Positions 28,834 through 37,139 of a stretch of DNA of 64,000 bases are shown here, in pieces. This stretch comes from Cellulosimicrobium protaetiae. Lineage in GTDB: Bacteria; Actinomycetota; Actinomycetes; Actinomycetales; Cellulomonadaceae. Both the position numbers and the translations under genes were made by a program. The notes beneath the pieces are model-generated. The model saw nothing but the letters and a program-made list of their open reading frames with translations. It was not told the DNA's origin and made no database searches. The stretch's first letter is position 1. Each line of letters opens with the position of its first letter. The DNA lies in NCBI RefSeq assembly GCF_009708005.2, contig NZ_CP052757.1, positions 1,116,001 through 1,180,000 on the forward strand, in the 5' to 3' direction.

Positions 28834-29547
28834 TCAGGCGGCGTCCCCCGTGCCGCCGAGGACGACGGGGGTCTGCGGGTCGAACCGGTAGCCGAGCCCG
28901 CGGACCGTGGTGATGACGTGCTCCAGCCCGAGCTTCTCGCGCAGGCGGCGCACGTGGACGTCGATGGTGCGGCTGCCCGCGGCGACCTCGTGGTCGGCCC
29001 AGACGGTCTCGAGCAGCTCGGCCCGCGTCACGACGCGGTGCGCCGTCCGGGCGAGGTAGGACAGGAGCTCGATCTCCCGGAACGTCAGGCGCGCGGACCG
29101 TCCCTCGACCGTGACGGTGCGGCCCGCGGGGTCGATGACGACGCGCGGCACGGGCGAGAGGGTCGCGAGCCGCTCGCGGAACGCCGCGATGTCCTGGACG
29201 GGTGACGTCGTGGCGGTGGTGGGCTCGGCCAGGGCGAGGGCCGTGTACGTCTCGGCGCTCGGCAGCCAGTCGCGGGCGAGCTCGCCCAGGGCCTCGGCGA
29301 GCTCGACGAGCTGTGCCTGCGGTTGCTCGCCGGGCGCGGCGTCGACGCCGACGTAGAGCACGAAGCCGGGGTTGCGGCGCGGTGCGGCGGGGGCCGGGAC
29401 CGCCGGGCGCGCTGGTCCGGCGGGCGTCCCGACGGCGGCGCGGGAGTCGGGGGTGCGAGGTGCGGCGGTGTGCGGTGCGAGGGGCCGCGGCGCGGTGCCG
29501 TGGACGCCCGACGAGCGGCGGGCAGGGCGGGTGGCGGTGAGCGTCAT
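28834..29547 (-). CDS. Winged-helix transcriptional regulator, OmpR/PhoB DNA-binding type without receiver domain
   Basis: This 237-residue protein has a Pro/Ala/Arg-rich N-terminus (1-60), a small middle domain (about 60-130) with no phosphoacceptor receiver motif, and a C-terminal OmpR-type winged helix (about 135-225). The winged helix shows LTFREIELLSYLARTAHRVV, then RTIDVHVRRLREKLG and the wing ITTVRGLGYRF. It probably regulates transcription without a cognate kinase. A 12-bp inverted repeat lies 60-100 bp upstream and may be its own operator. Confidence 0.88.
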   Translation of the reverse strand: MTLTATRPARRSSGVHGTAPRPLAPHTAAPRTPDSRAAVGTPAGPARPAVPAPAAPRRNPGFVLYVGVDAAPGEQPQAQLVELAEALGELARDWLPSAETYTALALAEPTTATTSPVQDIAAFRERLATLSPVPRVVIDPAGRTVTVEGRSARLTFREIELLSYLARTAHRVVTRAELLETVWADHEVAAGSRTIDVHVRRLREKLGLEHVITTVRGLGYRFDPQTPVVLGGTGDAA

Positions 29548-29607
29548 GGGTGGCTCCGGGTGCGTCGGGCCGACGGCAGCGCCGGGGAGACCGGCGGGTC
29601 GGCAGGG

Positions 29608-29649
29608 GTCAGGGCTGAACCGAGGTGCGGGAGAGGGTTCAGGCCTGAC
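29608..29649. promoter_or_regulatory. Inverted repeat upstream of the winged-helix regulator
   Basis: GTCAGGGCTGAA and TTCAGGCCTGAC pair at 11 of 12 positions around an 18-base spacer. Position and arm spacing (two helical turns centre to centre is not exact) suit an autoregulatory site. Confidence 0.4.
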
Positions 29650-29826
29650 AACAGACGCACATGACCGCGCCCGGGAGCGCGCCGGACGGCGCGCTGGCGG
29701 GACGGGTCGACGTGCTCACGGGAGCGAGCATGGCAGCGCACCGCGCGGTACGCCAAGAGGGGCCACGGAACTTCTCAGCATGCGGACGTCGGCGGTCTCG
29801 CTTTCCGGGCGGCATCCTGCGCGCGA

Positions 29827-29853
29827 CCCCGGGCGGGACACCCGAGCCCGGGG
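29827..29853 (-). terminator. Terminator hairpin after upp
   Basis: CCCCGGGC and GCCCGGGG arms enclose a GGG/CCC inner pair, 22 bp beyond the upp stop. The rest of the 327-bp gap 29548-29874 shows only the inverted repeat at 29608-29649 and no convincing gene. Confidence 0.6.
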
Positions 29854-29874
29854 CCGTCCGTGCAGGTGAGAGCG

Positions 29875-30510
29875 TCAGACGACGCCGTACAGGCGGTCCC
29901 CGGCGTCGCCGAGACCGGGCACGATGTACGCCTTCTCGTTGAGGCGCTCGTCGACCGCGGCGACCACGAGCTGGACGTCGACGCGGTCGCCGACGGCGTT
30001 CTCCAGCACCTGGATGCCCTCGGGCGCCGCGAGGAGGCAGACCGCCGTGACGTCGCGCGCCCCGCGCGCGAAGACGTAGTCGATCGCGGCGACGAGCGTG
30101 CCGCCCGTCGCGAGCATCGGGTCCAGGAGGAAGACGTGCCGACCGGTCAGGTCGTCGGGGAGGCGGTTCGCGTACGTGACCGCCTCCAGCGTCTCCTCGT
30201 CGCGCTGCATGCCGAGGAACCCGACCTCCGCCGTCGGCAGCAGGCGGGTCATGCCCTCGAGCATCCCCAGGCCCGCGCGCAGGATCGGCACGACCAGGGG
30301 ACGCGGCTCGGCGAGGCGGACGCCGACCGTCGTCGTCACGGGCGTCTCGATCTCGTGCGGCTCGACGCGCACGTCGCGCGTGGCCTCGTAGGCGAGGAGC
30401 GTGACCAGCTCGTCGACGAGGAGCCGGAACGTCGGGGACGCCGTCTCCTTGTTCCGCAGGACGGTCAGCTTGTGGGCCACGAGCGGGTGGTCGGCGACGT
30501 GCAGGCGCAT
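29875..30510 (-). CDS. upp: Uracil phosphoribosyltransferase
   Basis: This 211-residue cytoplasmic enzyme converts uracil and PRPP to UMP in pyrimidine salvage. It starts [20 protein letters not shown] as UPRTs do. It carries the [14 protein letters not shown] block, the PRPP loop [12 protein letters not shown] near 130 and the C-terminal uracil-binding [15 protein letters not shown]. Length is normal for the family. ATG 30510 is chosen. The gene is divergent from tadA. Confidence 0.96.
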   Translation of the reverse strand: MRLHVADHPLVAHKLTVLRNKETASPTFRLLVDELVTLLAYEATRDVRVEPHEIETPVTTTVGVRLAEPRPLVVPILRAGLGMLEGMTRLLPTAEVGFLGMQRDEETLEAVTYANRLPDDLTGRHVFLLDPMLATGGTLVAAIDYVFARGARDVTAVCLLAAPEGIQVLENAVGDRVDVQLVVAAVDERLNEKAYIVPGLGDAGDRLYGVV

Positions 30511-30615
30511 GACGACAACGGTATCCGACCGTGAGCCCTCCCGTACCGCCCGGTAACCGGTCCGGCGCCGGGAGTTGTCAGCCCTCTGTCGGTCTATAGC
30601 CTGGTGAGGCGCTGG

Positions 30616-30690
30616 CAGCTCGTCGCACGACCGAGCCGTCAGCTCCGCGTCGCGGGTCCGCGCGACGTGCCCCCTGACAGCTCGTCGCAC
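30616..30690 (+). repeat. Direct repeat pair ahead of tadA
   Basis: CAGCTCGTCGCAC occurs at 30616-30628 and 30678-30690, 62 bp apart, the second just before the tadA ribosome site. No role is evident. Confidence 0.4.
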
Positions 30691-30704
30691 CCTCCGGAGG
30701 TCTC

Positions 30705-31370
30705 GTGCCCGACGACGTCGCCCACCCCCGCGATCCCGCCCGCCCGGGCGAGGGTCCGGCGTCGAGCACCGACGGCCCGGCGCCCGGCGCGACGACGACC
30801 TCGGGTACCGACGGCCCGGCGTCCGGCGCGACGACGACCGGCGGCTCGCCGGGAGGGCGCGGGCTCGACCTGCCGTGGGCGGACGGGACGTTCCCGCCGG
30901 ACACGGTCGCGGGGCGCCGCCAGGTCTGGGACGCGCTCATGGGGCTCGCGCTGCACGAGGCGACGCACGCGCTCGCGAGCGACGACGTGCCGGTGGGGGC
31001 GCTCGTCGTCGGGCCGGACGGACGCCTGCTGGGCGTCGGTCGCAACCGGCGCGAGGAGACCGGCGACCCGACCGCGCACGCCGAGGTGCTGGCCCTGCGC
31101 CAGGCGGCCGCGACGCTCGGGGAGTGGCGGCTCGAGGGGTGCACGCTCGTCGTCACGCTCGAGCCGTGCGTCATGTGCGCCGGGGCGCTCGTGCTCGCGC
31201 GCGTCGAGCGGCTCGTGCTCGGCGCGTGGGACCCCAAGGCGGGCGCGACCGGCTCCGTGTGGGACCTCGTCCGTGACCAGCGCGCGAACCACGCGGTCGA
31301 GGTGGTGGGTGGCGTGCGCGAGGACGAGTGCGCACGGCTGCTCCGCGACTTCTTCGGCGCGCAGCGCTGA
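30705..31370 (+). CDS. tadA: tRNA-specific adenosine-34 deaminase
   Basis: This 221-residue protein ends in a complete deaminase domain (about 70-221). The zinc/catalytic motifs are His125-Ala-Glu127 in TAHAEVLAL and Cys155/Cys158 in PCVMCAGAL. TadA converts A34 to inosine in tRNA-Arg(ACG). An N-terminal low-complexity extension of about 60 residues contains a repeated TDGPA-GATTT unit not found in short TadA proteins. GTG 30705 lies after CCGGAGG and is the only well-placed start. Confidence 0.9.
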   Translation: MPDDVAHPRDPARPGEGPASSTDGPAPGATTTSGTDGPASGATTTGGSPGGRGLDLPWADGTFPPDTVAGRRQVWDALMGLALHEATHALASDDVPVGALVVGPDGRLLGVGRNRREETGDPTAHAEVLALRQAAATLGEWRLEGCTLVVTLEPCVMCAGALVLARVERLVLGAWDPKAGATGSVWDLVRDQRANHAVEVVGGVREDECARLLRDFFGAQR

Positions 31371-31395
31371 GCGCACCGCCCCCGTCGTCGCGGTC

Positions 31396-31500
31396 GCGGT
31401 GGGGAGGAAGGACGGCGCCGGGTCTACCATCCGGCGCCTCGTTCCTCGGCGCCTCCCGCCAGGCCCGCCACGACCCGGCGCCGTCCTTCCTCCCCACCGC
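31396..31500. repeat. Hairpin element copy 1 (29-bp perfect stem, conserved loop)
   Basis: Arms at 31396-31424 and 31472-31500 are perfectly complementary over 29 bp. The 47-base loop reads TACCATCC, inner stem GGCGCC (31433-31438), TCGTTCCTC, inner stem GGCGCC (31448-31453), then TCCCGCCAGGCCCGCCAC. The same loop segments occur in copy 2 at 32655-32747, with different but again perfect stems. It lies between the convergent tadA and sirtuin stops. Confidence 0.85.
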
Positions 31501-31517
31501 TCGTGGGGTCGGTCGCC

Positions 31518-32513
31518 TCAGCGCGTGAGCGCCTCGGCGAGGGCGGTGAGGGTCTCCGTGGTGCCCGCGTCGACCTTGAGCGTCGCGAGCGGGTCGCCAC
31601 GCGTCCACCCGCGGTTGACGATGACGACCGGCTTGCCGGCCTTCGCCGCGTGCCGCACGAACCGCAGCCCGCTCATCACCGTCAGCGACGACCCGGCCAC
31701 GAGCAGCGCGTCGGCCGCGTCGACCATCGCGTACGCCCGGTCGACCCGCTCGCGCGGCACGTTCTCCCCGAAGTACACGATCTCCGGCTTGAGCACCCCG
31801 CCGCAGAACTCGCACGGCGCGGGCCGGAAGTGCGACGTCTGCTCGATCACCGCGTCTGCGTCCGGGGCGATCTCCACGTCCGCGACGTCGCCGATGCTCT
31901 CGATGAAGCCCGGGTTGAGCGCCGTCAGCCGGTCCGCGAGGTGCTCGCGCGAGATGACGCGCCCGCACCGCAGGCAGATGACGCGGTCGTAGCGGCCGTG
32001 CAGGTCGATGACGTTCCTGCTGCCCGCGTCCTCGTGCAGCAGGTCCACGTTCTGCGTGATCAGCCCCACGAGCACGCCCGCGTCCTCCAGCCGAGCCAGC
32101 GCGCGGTGGCCCGCGTTCGGCTGCGTGCGGTGCACGTGCTGCCAGCCGACGTGGTTGCGCGCCCAGTAGTGACGCCGGAACGCCTCGTCCTGGACGAACT
32201 GCTGGTACGTCATCGGGTTGCGCGGGGGCGAGTCCGGGCCGCGGTAGTCCGGGATACCGGAGTCCGTCGAGAGCCCCGCGCCCGTCAGCGCCGTGACCCG
32301 CAGGCCGCGCAGCAGCTTCACGGCGTCCTCGGCCGTCCCCAGAGGCGGCGCCGGCTCCGTGCCCGACGGCGGTGGCTGGCTCGGGCGCCACGCGAGCCGC
32401 GAGGTCAGGGTCGGGACGGTCGACGGCGGAAGGTCGGCGGAGGACGTCGCCACGTGCGCGGGGGACGCCGCCGACGGACCGGACGAGCTGGGGGAGGTCG
32501 GGTCGATGGGCAC
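31518..32513 (-). CDS. NAD-dependent protein deacylase, Sir2 family
   Basis: This 331-residue protein has an N-terminal Pro/Ser/Thr-rich extension of about 65 residues, then the sirtuin core. It shows the NAD-binding TGAGLSTDSGIPDYRG, TQNVD, catalytic His172 in DLHGRYD, and a zinc site of Cys180/Cys183 and Cys234/Cys237. VAGSSLTVMSG and a VIVNRG near the end complete the Rossmann part. It would deacetylate lysines on cytoplasmic proteins. GTG 32513, after GGGAGG, is chosen. It is flanked on both sides by copies of the same hairpin element. Confidence 0.92.
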   Translation of the reverse strand: MPIDPTSPSSSGPSAASPAHVATSSADLPPSTVPTLTSRLAWRPSQPPPSGTEPAPPLGTAEDAVKLLRGLRVTALTGAGLSTDSGIPDYRGPDSPPRNPMTYQQFVQDEAFRRHYWARNHVGWQHVHRTQPNAGHRALARLEDAGVLVGLITQNVDLLHEDAGSRNVIDLHGRYDRVICLRCGRVISREHLADRLTALNPGFIESIGDVADVEIAPDADAVIEQTSHFRPAPCEFCGGVLKPEIVYFGENVPRERVDRAYAMVDAADALLVAGSSLTVMSGLRFVRHAAKAGKPVVIVNRGWTRGDPLATLKVDAGTTETLTALAEALTR

Positions 32514-32535
32514 GCCTCCCACCGTACGACGCGAC

Positions 32536-32627
32536 CCGTGGGAGAACCGTGGTCGCGCGGAGAGAGAACCCTGGTCGGCCGAGGTAGAACCGCAGTCCGC
32601 CGAAGTAGAACCCTGGTTCTTGTGCCC
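32536..32627 (-). repeat. 21-bp-period repeat array A
   Basis: AGAACC begins at 32543, 32565, 32586 and 32607 (spacings 22, 21, 21). Units resemble GAGGTAGAACCNTGGTCNG, with TGGT or CAGT after the core. It begins 23 bp upstream of the sirtuin start. The same motif forms a longer array at 44.5 kb in the opposite orientation. Confidence 0.8.
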
Positions 32628-32654
32628 GACGGCGCGTGGTCGGGTTGGGGTGGT

Positions 32655-32747
32655 CGGGGTGGGTGGTGGTGCCGCGTCTACCATCCGCCGCTCGTTCCTC
32701 GCGGCTCCCGCCAGGCCCGCCACGACGCGGCACCACCACCCACCCCG
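32655..32747. repeat. Hairpin element copy 2 (24-bp perfect stem, conserved loop)
   Basis: Arms at 32655-32678 and 32724-32747 are perfectly complementary over 24 bp. The 45-base loop has TACCATCC, inner stem GCCGC/GCGGC (32687-32691 and 32701-32705) around TCGTTCCTC, then TCCCGCCAGGCCCGCCAC, identical to copy 1 outside the stems. Both outer and inner stems differ from copy 1 but keep pairing. Confidence 0.85.
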
Positions 32748-33043
32748 CCCGGCTTCGTCTCACCCTGGTCGTCGCTCGCCTCGGGCGACTGCCCGCGGTG
32801 TCGGATCCGCTTGCGTCGCATCGCGCCGAGCAGGTGGTTCTGGCTGGTCCTGGGTGGTGGACGAGCCATGATCACCTGTTCGGCCTGCCGGGACCGCCTG
32901 GTCGGCCAGGCGTCGGGGCAGGGCGGGTCGAGAGGTGAGCGGTGGGGGTGGGCTCGGATGCGAAGGGGCGTCAGAGCGGCGCTCCTCGAACCCAGGCCGA
33001 CCGGCCGGGGTGACGGCGCCGCAGCCCCGAGCAACCGAGGCCA
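32748..33043. other. Gene-poor stretch, nothing convincing seen
   Basis: Open frames exist on both strands, but none has a good ribosome site, family resemblance or continuous third-position bias. It lies between hairpin element copy 2 and the 38-bp tandem repeats. A short gene on the minus strand, such as one starting MARPPPRTSQNH, cannot be ruled out. Confidence 0.5.
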
Positions 33044-33157
33044 CCCCCACCGCGGACCCGACCCCGCGGGTTGAGGGCGAGCCCCCACCGCGGACCCGAC
33101 CCCGCGGGTTGAGGGCGAGCCCCCACCGCGGACCCGACCCGCGGGCTTGAGGGCGAG
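33044..33157. repeat. 38-bp tandem repeat, three copies
   Basis: Units begin at 33044, 33082 and 33120. The first two are essentially identical, and the third has lost one base and has CTTGAG for GTTGAG. Each unit holds a CCGCGG...CCGCGG self-complementary pair. The remaining 33158-33276 shows no gene. Confidence 0.85.
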
Positions 33158-33276
33158 CGCTCGCCGCGGGCCGGTCTCCGCGGGCCTGCGGTGCGACGAT
33201 CGTTCTGCGTCGTCGGGCAGCGTTCTGACCGACGGCCTGTGGTGACCGTCGGGCAGAGCGTCGGGGGCGGGACGGG

Positions 33277-35319
33277 TCAGGACTCGGTGGTGCCGTCCTG
33301 GGTCGTGTTGCCGTCCTGGGAGCCCGGGCGGCCGCCGCCGGTCGGGCCGCCCATGCCGCCGCCGGACCACTCGCCCGCGACGGCGGTCGCCGAGCCGGCG
33401 GGGGTCGTCACGGTGTAGGTCTCGCCTGTCGTGACGTCGGCCGAGGAGAAGACGACGTTCGCGGTGTCCTTGGTGACGGTGTACTCGGTGAGGACGGTGC
33501 CGTCGGCGTCCGTGATCGTCACGGTGTCGCCGGCGCTCGCGGAGACGTTCGCCGAGAGCCAGCCCTGCGAGGAGTCGGTCGACGGCGCGACGACCATGCC
33601 CGCGCTGCCCGCCGCGAGGAGCGACCCGCCGCTGACGGTGAACGCCCCGTTGACGTCGAGCGCGCCGTTGCCGTCGTTCGTCGGGCCCTGGACGACGATC
33701 TCGCCTCCCGTGACGGTGAGCGAGCCGTTCGAGTCGATGCCGTCGCCGCCGGCGTCGACGGTGAGGGTGCCGCCGGAGATCGTCAGCGTCGAGCCGTCGT
33801 CGGTGTCCATGCCGCCGCCTGCGCCTCCGGGGCCGCCCTGGGGCATCTCGGTGCCGTCGGGGAGCTCGCCGCCCTGCGGGGGCTCCGGCATCTGACCGTC
33901 GGCCGGCATCTCCGGCGGGGTGCCGTCGGCTGCGGCGCCGTCAGGAGGCTCGGGCATCGTGCCGTCCGCGGACGTGTCGGGTGCGGAACCGTCGGGCGCC
34001 GCCCCGGCCGCGGTGTCACCGCCGGTCGAGCCGTCACCGCCCGCCGAGCCCTCGGTGCCGGTCGCCGTGTCGTCGGTGGTCGAGCCGACGGTGGCGTTGA
34101 GGCCGTCGTCGGTCGCCGTGACGTCGAGGTCGCCGCCGGAGATCGTGATGGCCGCGCCCTCGATGCCCTCGACGGACGTCGTGACGGTGAGGTCGCCGCC
34201 GGAGACGGTGACGTCGCCGTCGGCGTGCACGCCGTCGTCGCCGGACGACAGCTCGACGCTCCCGCCCGAGACGGAGACGGCGCCGTTGGAGTGCAGCGCG
34301 TCGTCGGCGGCGTCGACGGCGACGGTCGCGTCGTCGCCGACCACGACGCCGATGTCGCCCTTGAGACCCTTCGCCGAGGCGTCCTCGGCGACGGTCGCGC
34401 CGGCTCCGCCCGCGGCGGTCACGGACAGCGTCCCGCCGGAGACGATGACGTCGGTGACGGCCTGCACGCCGTCGTCGCCCGACGCGACGGTGACCGTCCC
34501 GCCGCGCACGTCGACGAACCCCAGGGCCTCGTCGCCGTCCTCGGTCGACTTCAGCCCGTCCTTCGCGGCGGTGACGTCGAGCGTCCCACCCGTGACGACG
34601 AGGTAGTCCTTGCCGCGGAGGCCGTCGTCGCCCGCGTCGACCGTGAGGTCACCGCCCGCGACGACGAGGCCGTCCTTCGACACGATGCCGTCGTTCGCGT
34701 GCGACGTCACGGTGAGCGCCCCGTCGCCGCCGATCACGAGGTCGGCGGTCGAGAACAGCGCGCCGTCCGGCTCGCCGTCGGCGTCCTGGGCGGAGTACGT
34801 CTCGGCGTCGGTGAGGCTGTTGGTCGACCCGTCGGCCAGGACGACGGCGACCTTCTCCGCGTCCTGCACGTTCACGGCGGCGTTGGTCGTCGAGGTGATG
34901 TCGGCGCCGTCGAGCACGAGCTGGACGAGCCCGTCCTCCGCGGTGTCGACGACGACCTGCCCCTCCAGAGTGCCGCTCAGCACGTAGGTGCCCGGTGCGG
35001 TGACGGTGACGGTCGAGCCGTCGACGGTCACGCCGTCGCCGTCCGCCGTGGCGGTGTCGTCGTTCAGCGTGACGGCCACGGCCGAGGACTCGTCGTACTC
35101 GAGGTCGGCGTCGTCCACCGTCACCTCGGTGTTGTCCGCGCGAGCCTCGTCGGGGGTGAGCCCGGCGACGGCGTCGGCCGCGACGCTCGTGGTCGTGGTC
35201 TCGGTGGTGCCCGACGAGGTGGTGTCCGTCGTCGCATCGCTCCCCAGCACGGAGCAGCCCGCGAGGACGGCTGCCGCGGCGGCGGCAGTGAGATAGGTCA
35301 GGGGTCGGCGGATGCGCAT
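33277..35319 (-). CDS. Lipoprotein with carbohydrate-binding-like (DUF4353-type) beta-helical repeats
   Basis: This 680-residue surface lipoprotein has a lipobox ending VLAGC (Cys22), a Thr/Ser linker, then many short repeats of the form ISGGDLTVDAGDDGL. These repeats suggest a right-handed beta-helix or a related carbohydrate-binding fold. A Pro/Gly-rich spacer (about 430-540) is followed by more repeats (ISGGTLTVDAGGDGI) and a C-terminal beta domain. The start overlaps the VTC gene stop by one base. Such proteins often accompany VTC and DUF4956 genes, and often CotH kinases, in actinobacteria; function is unsettled. It is strongly acidic and may bind cations or sugars. Confidence 0.8.
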   Translation of the reverse strand: MRIRRPLTYLTAAAAAAVLAGCSVLGSDATTDTTSSGTTETTTTSVAADAVAGLTPDEARADNTEVTVDDADLEYDESSAVAVTLNDDTATADGDGVTVDGSTVTVTAPGTYVLSGTLEGQVVVDTAEDGLVQLVLDGADITSTTNAAVNVQDAEKVAVVLADGSTNSLTDAETYSAQDADGEPDGALFSTADLVIGGDGALTVTSHANDGIVSKDGLVVAGGDLTVDAGDDGLRGKDYLVVTGGTLDVTAAKDGLKSTEDGDEALGFVDVRGGTVTVASGDDGVQAVTDVIVSGGTLSVTAAGGAGATVAEDASAKGLKGDIGVVVGDDATVAVDAADDALHSNGAVSVSGGSVELSSGDDGVHADGDVTVSGGDLTVTTSVEGIEGAAITISGGDLDVTATDDGLNATVGSTTDDTATGTEGSAGGDGSTGGDTAAGAAPDGSAPDTSADGTMPEPPDGAAADGTPPEMPADGQMPEPPQGGELPDGTEMPQGGPGGAGGGMDTDDGSTLTISGGTLTVDAGGDGIDSNGSLTVTGGEIVVQGPTNDGNGALDVNGAFTVSGGSLLAAGSAGMVVAPSTDSSQGWLSANVSASAGDTVTITDADGTVLTEYTVTKDTANVVFSSADVTTGETYTVTTPAGSATAVAGEWSGGGMGGPTGGGRPGSQDGNTTQDGTTES

Positions 35320-36203
35320 CAGAGGCTCCTGTCGTCGTGCCCGGGGGTGCGGGCGGGTGTGGTCGTGGTCCCCGCGGGTGCGGTCGCGCCGGGGGAGGGG
35401 GTGAGGTGGCGCCGGATCACGCGCCGCCACGGGCCGTCGGGCAGGTCGGGGCGCAGGAGCGCCAGCCCGGTGCCGTACTTGGAGATCCGCTCGGGCCGGT
35501 GGCCGTGCCGCCACAGCAGCCGGTCGAGGTCCGACGGCGTGGAGTCGCCCTTGGTCTCGACGACCACCAGGTGCGGGACCGACCAGGTGAGCGGCACGTC
35601 ACCGTCCGGCTGGTCGAGCTCCCACGCGAGGCCGGTGTCGATCGTGGCGCGCGCGGCGCCGTCGGCCTCGGGGAGCAGGAGTGTCGTGCGGCGGTACCGC
35701 GACACGAGCCCCGGCGAGAGCGCGAGGTGCGACCCGCCGTCGATCCCCTCGGCCTCCAGCGTGCGGCCGACGAACGTGCGGCCGTCGCCGAGCGCGGTCG
35801 GGCACTCGTCGTGCGCGACGCGCTGCTTGAGCGTCGTGCCGCGCGCGGCGCGGGTCTTGACCTCGAGGAAGCTCGCGCCCGAGTCCAGGTAGGTCCGGGT
35901 GCGGACCTTGAACCGCCGACGGCGGCGGGTCGCCGTGAGGTGGAACGACGCGAGGTCGGGGGTGTCGAAGTACACCGACTCGTACGCCGCGCTGCGGGCG
36001 CCGTCGATCTCGAGGACGCGGGCTGCGGTCACGCGGGCGAGGTCGTCGAGGACGGCCACGGCGTCGTCGACCGGGAGGACGTACTTGCGGTCGACCCGGG
36101 TGAGGAGCGCGGCCGCATCGACGAGCTCGTCGAGGCCGACGCCGTCGAGCGGGCAGAGGACGGCGCGCACCCGGTCGTCGGCCGTCACGGTCCGAGGGCT
36201 CAT
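35319..36203 (-). CDS. VTC-domain protein (polyphosphate polymerase-like)
   Basis: This 294-residue cytoplasmic protein has a VTC/CYTH-like tunnel fold. Visible motifs are TRVDRKYVLP near residue 35, SVYFDTPDL near 73, the basic RRRRFKVRTR strand with FLEVKTR, and VVVETKGD near 215. Eukaryotic VTC4 makes polyphosphate from ATP; bacterial homologues are assumed to use nucleotides or polyphosphate, not proven here. It overlaps the DUF4956 gene (ATGA) upstream and the lipoprotein gene downstream, so the three form one translationally coupled operon. Confidence 0.85.
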   Translation of the reverse strand: MSPRTVTADDRVRAVLCPLDGVGLDELVDAAALLTRVDRKYVLPVDDAVAVLDDLARVTAARVLEIDGARSAAYESVYFDTPDLASFHLTATRRRRRFKVRTRTYLDSGASFLEVKTRAARGTTLKQRVAHDECPTALGDGRTFVGRTLEAEGIDGGSHLALSPGLVSRYRRTTLLLPEADGAARATIDTGLAWELDQPDGDVPLTWSVPHLVVVETKGDSTPSDLDRLLWRHGHRPERISKYGTGLALLRPDLPDGPWRRVIRRHLTPSPGATAPAGTTTTPARTPGHDDRSL

Positions 36204-36955
36204 GCGCGCACCTCGGTCCGCTCGGGCCGGGCCGGCGTCGTGGTCGCCGGGGTGAGAGGTGCGAAGGGCGCGGCCTCGCGCGGGGCCGGGAGCGCGGCGT
36301 CGGGCACGGGGAGGGGTGCGGCGGCCGCCCGGGTGGGCACCGCCGTCGCCCGACGGCGGGCACGCGGCTCGGTGTAGCGGACGTCCACCCACGTGGTGTC
36401 GTTGACGAGGTCGAGGCGCTGGACGCTCACGCCGCGGACCTCGGCGCCGAGGAGCTCCTCGAGGTAGCGGGTGAGCTCGGCGCGGTCGGTGAGGGCGCGG
36501 TCGACGACGACGCTCTGGCTCTGCGCGCGGCGCAGGACCCGCGGGTGGTCGACGACGGCCATCACGCCGACGACGAGCGCCATGCCGGCGAGGGAGAGCC
36601 AGCCGGTCGTCGCGCCGAGGCCGCCGAGGAGGCCGAGCGCGAGGGCCGCGAAGTAGTAGGCGACCTCCGTCTGCGACAGCTCCGTCGAGCGGAGCCGGAT
36701 GATCGAGAGGACCCCGAAGAGCCCGAGCCCCAGACCGGCGCCCACGCTGCTCGTCGCGAGCGTCGCCGCGACCGCGAGCACCCCCACGTTGACGCCGAGG
36801 TACGCGACCACGAGGTCGCGGCGCCGGTGCCGGGGGAAGTAGAGGCCGAACGCGAGGACGGTGACAGCGACGAGGTCGACGAGGTACAGGACGGGCTGGG
36901 ACACGAGGCCTCCGGGTGCCGGGGCGCTGGGCGCCGTGGTCGAGGACGTTCCCAT
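36200..36955 (-). CDS. DUF4956 membrane protein
   Basis: This 251-residue protein has about four membrane spans (roughly 20-130, including YLVDLVAVTVLAFGLYFPRH and GLGLGLFGVLSIIRLRSTEL). A cytoplasmic domain follows, with the family-like VDRALTDRAELTRYLEELLG, and the C-terminus is Pro/Ala-rich and disordered. It is the first gene of the DUF4956-VTC-lipoprotein operon. The family has no assigned biochemical role; co-occurrence with VTC suggests a membrane partner for it. Confidence 0.85.
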   Translation of the reverse strand: MGTSSTTAPSAPAPGGLVSQPVLYLVDLVAVTVLAFGLYFPRHRRRDLVVAYLGVNVGVLAVAATLATSSVGAGLGLGLFGVLSIIRLRSTELSQTEVAYYFAALALGLLGGLGATTGWLSLAGMALVVGVMAVVDHPRVLRRAQSQSVVVDRALTDRAELTRYLEELLGAEVRGVSVQRLDLVNDTTWVDVRYTEPRARRRATAVPTRAAAAPLPVPDAALPAPREAAPFAPLTPATTTPARPERTEVRA

Positions 36956-37100
36956 TCCGCCGGGGGAGTCTGTGCGGTCGCTGTGGAGGGCACAGGGTGC
37001 GTGTATGAGTCCCTTTCGGCCAGACCTCGCCCGGAGTTCACGCGGGACGCCGCGGCGCTCGCGGCTCCGTGACCGGGGTCACGGCCGCGCACCCAGGCGG

Positions 37101-37119
37101 TGATGTTAGCCTCACCTAA
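37101..37119. promoter_or_regulatory. DtxR/IdeR-type iron box
   Basis: The 19-mer matches the TTAGGTTAGGCTAACCTAA consensus at 15 positions, with a clean right half CACCTAA. It lies 21 bp before the siderophore-interacting protein start, so iron-bound DtxR should repress both siderophore genes. Confidence 0.85.
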
Positions 37120-37139
37120 GTCACCGACGAGAGGTTGTC

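Noticed and set aside
33044-33157. CRISPR or plasmid iteron array
   Set aside because: Contiguous 38-bp units with no spacers, no Rep gene and no A/T-rich melting region.
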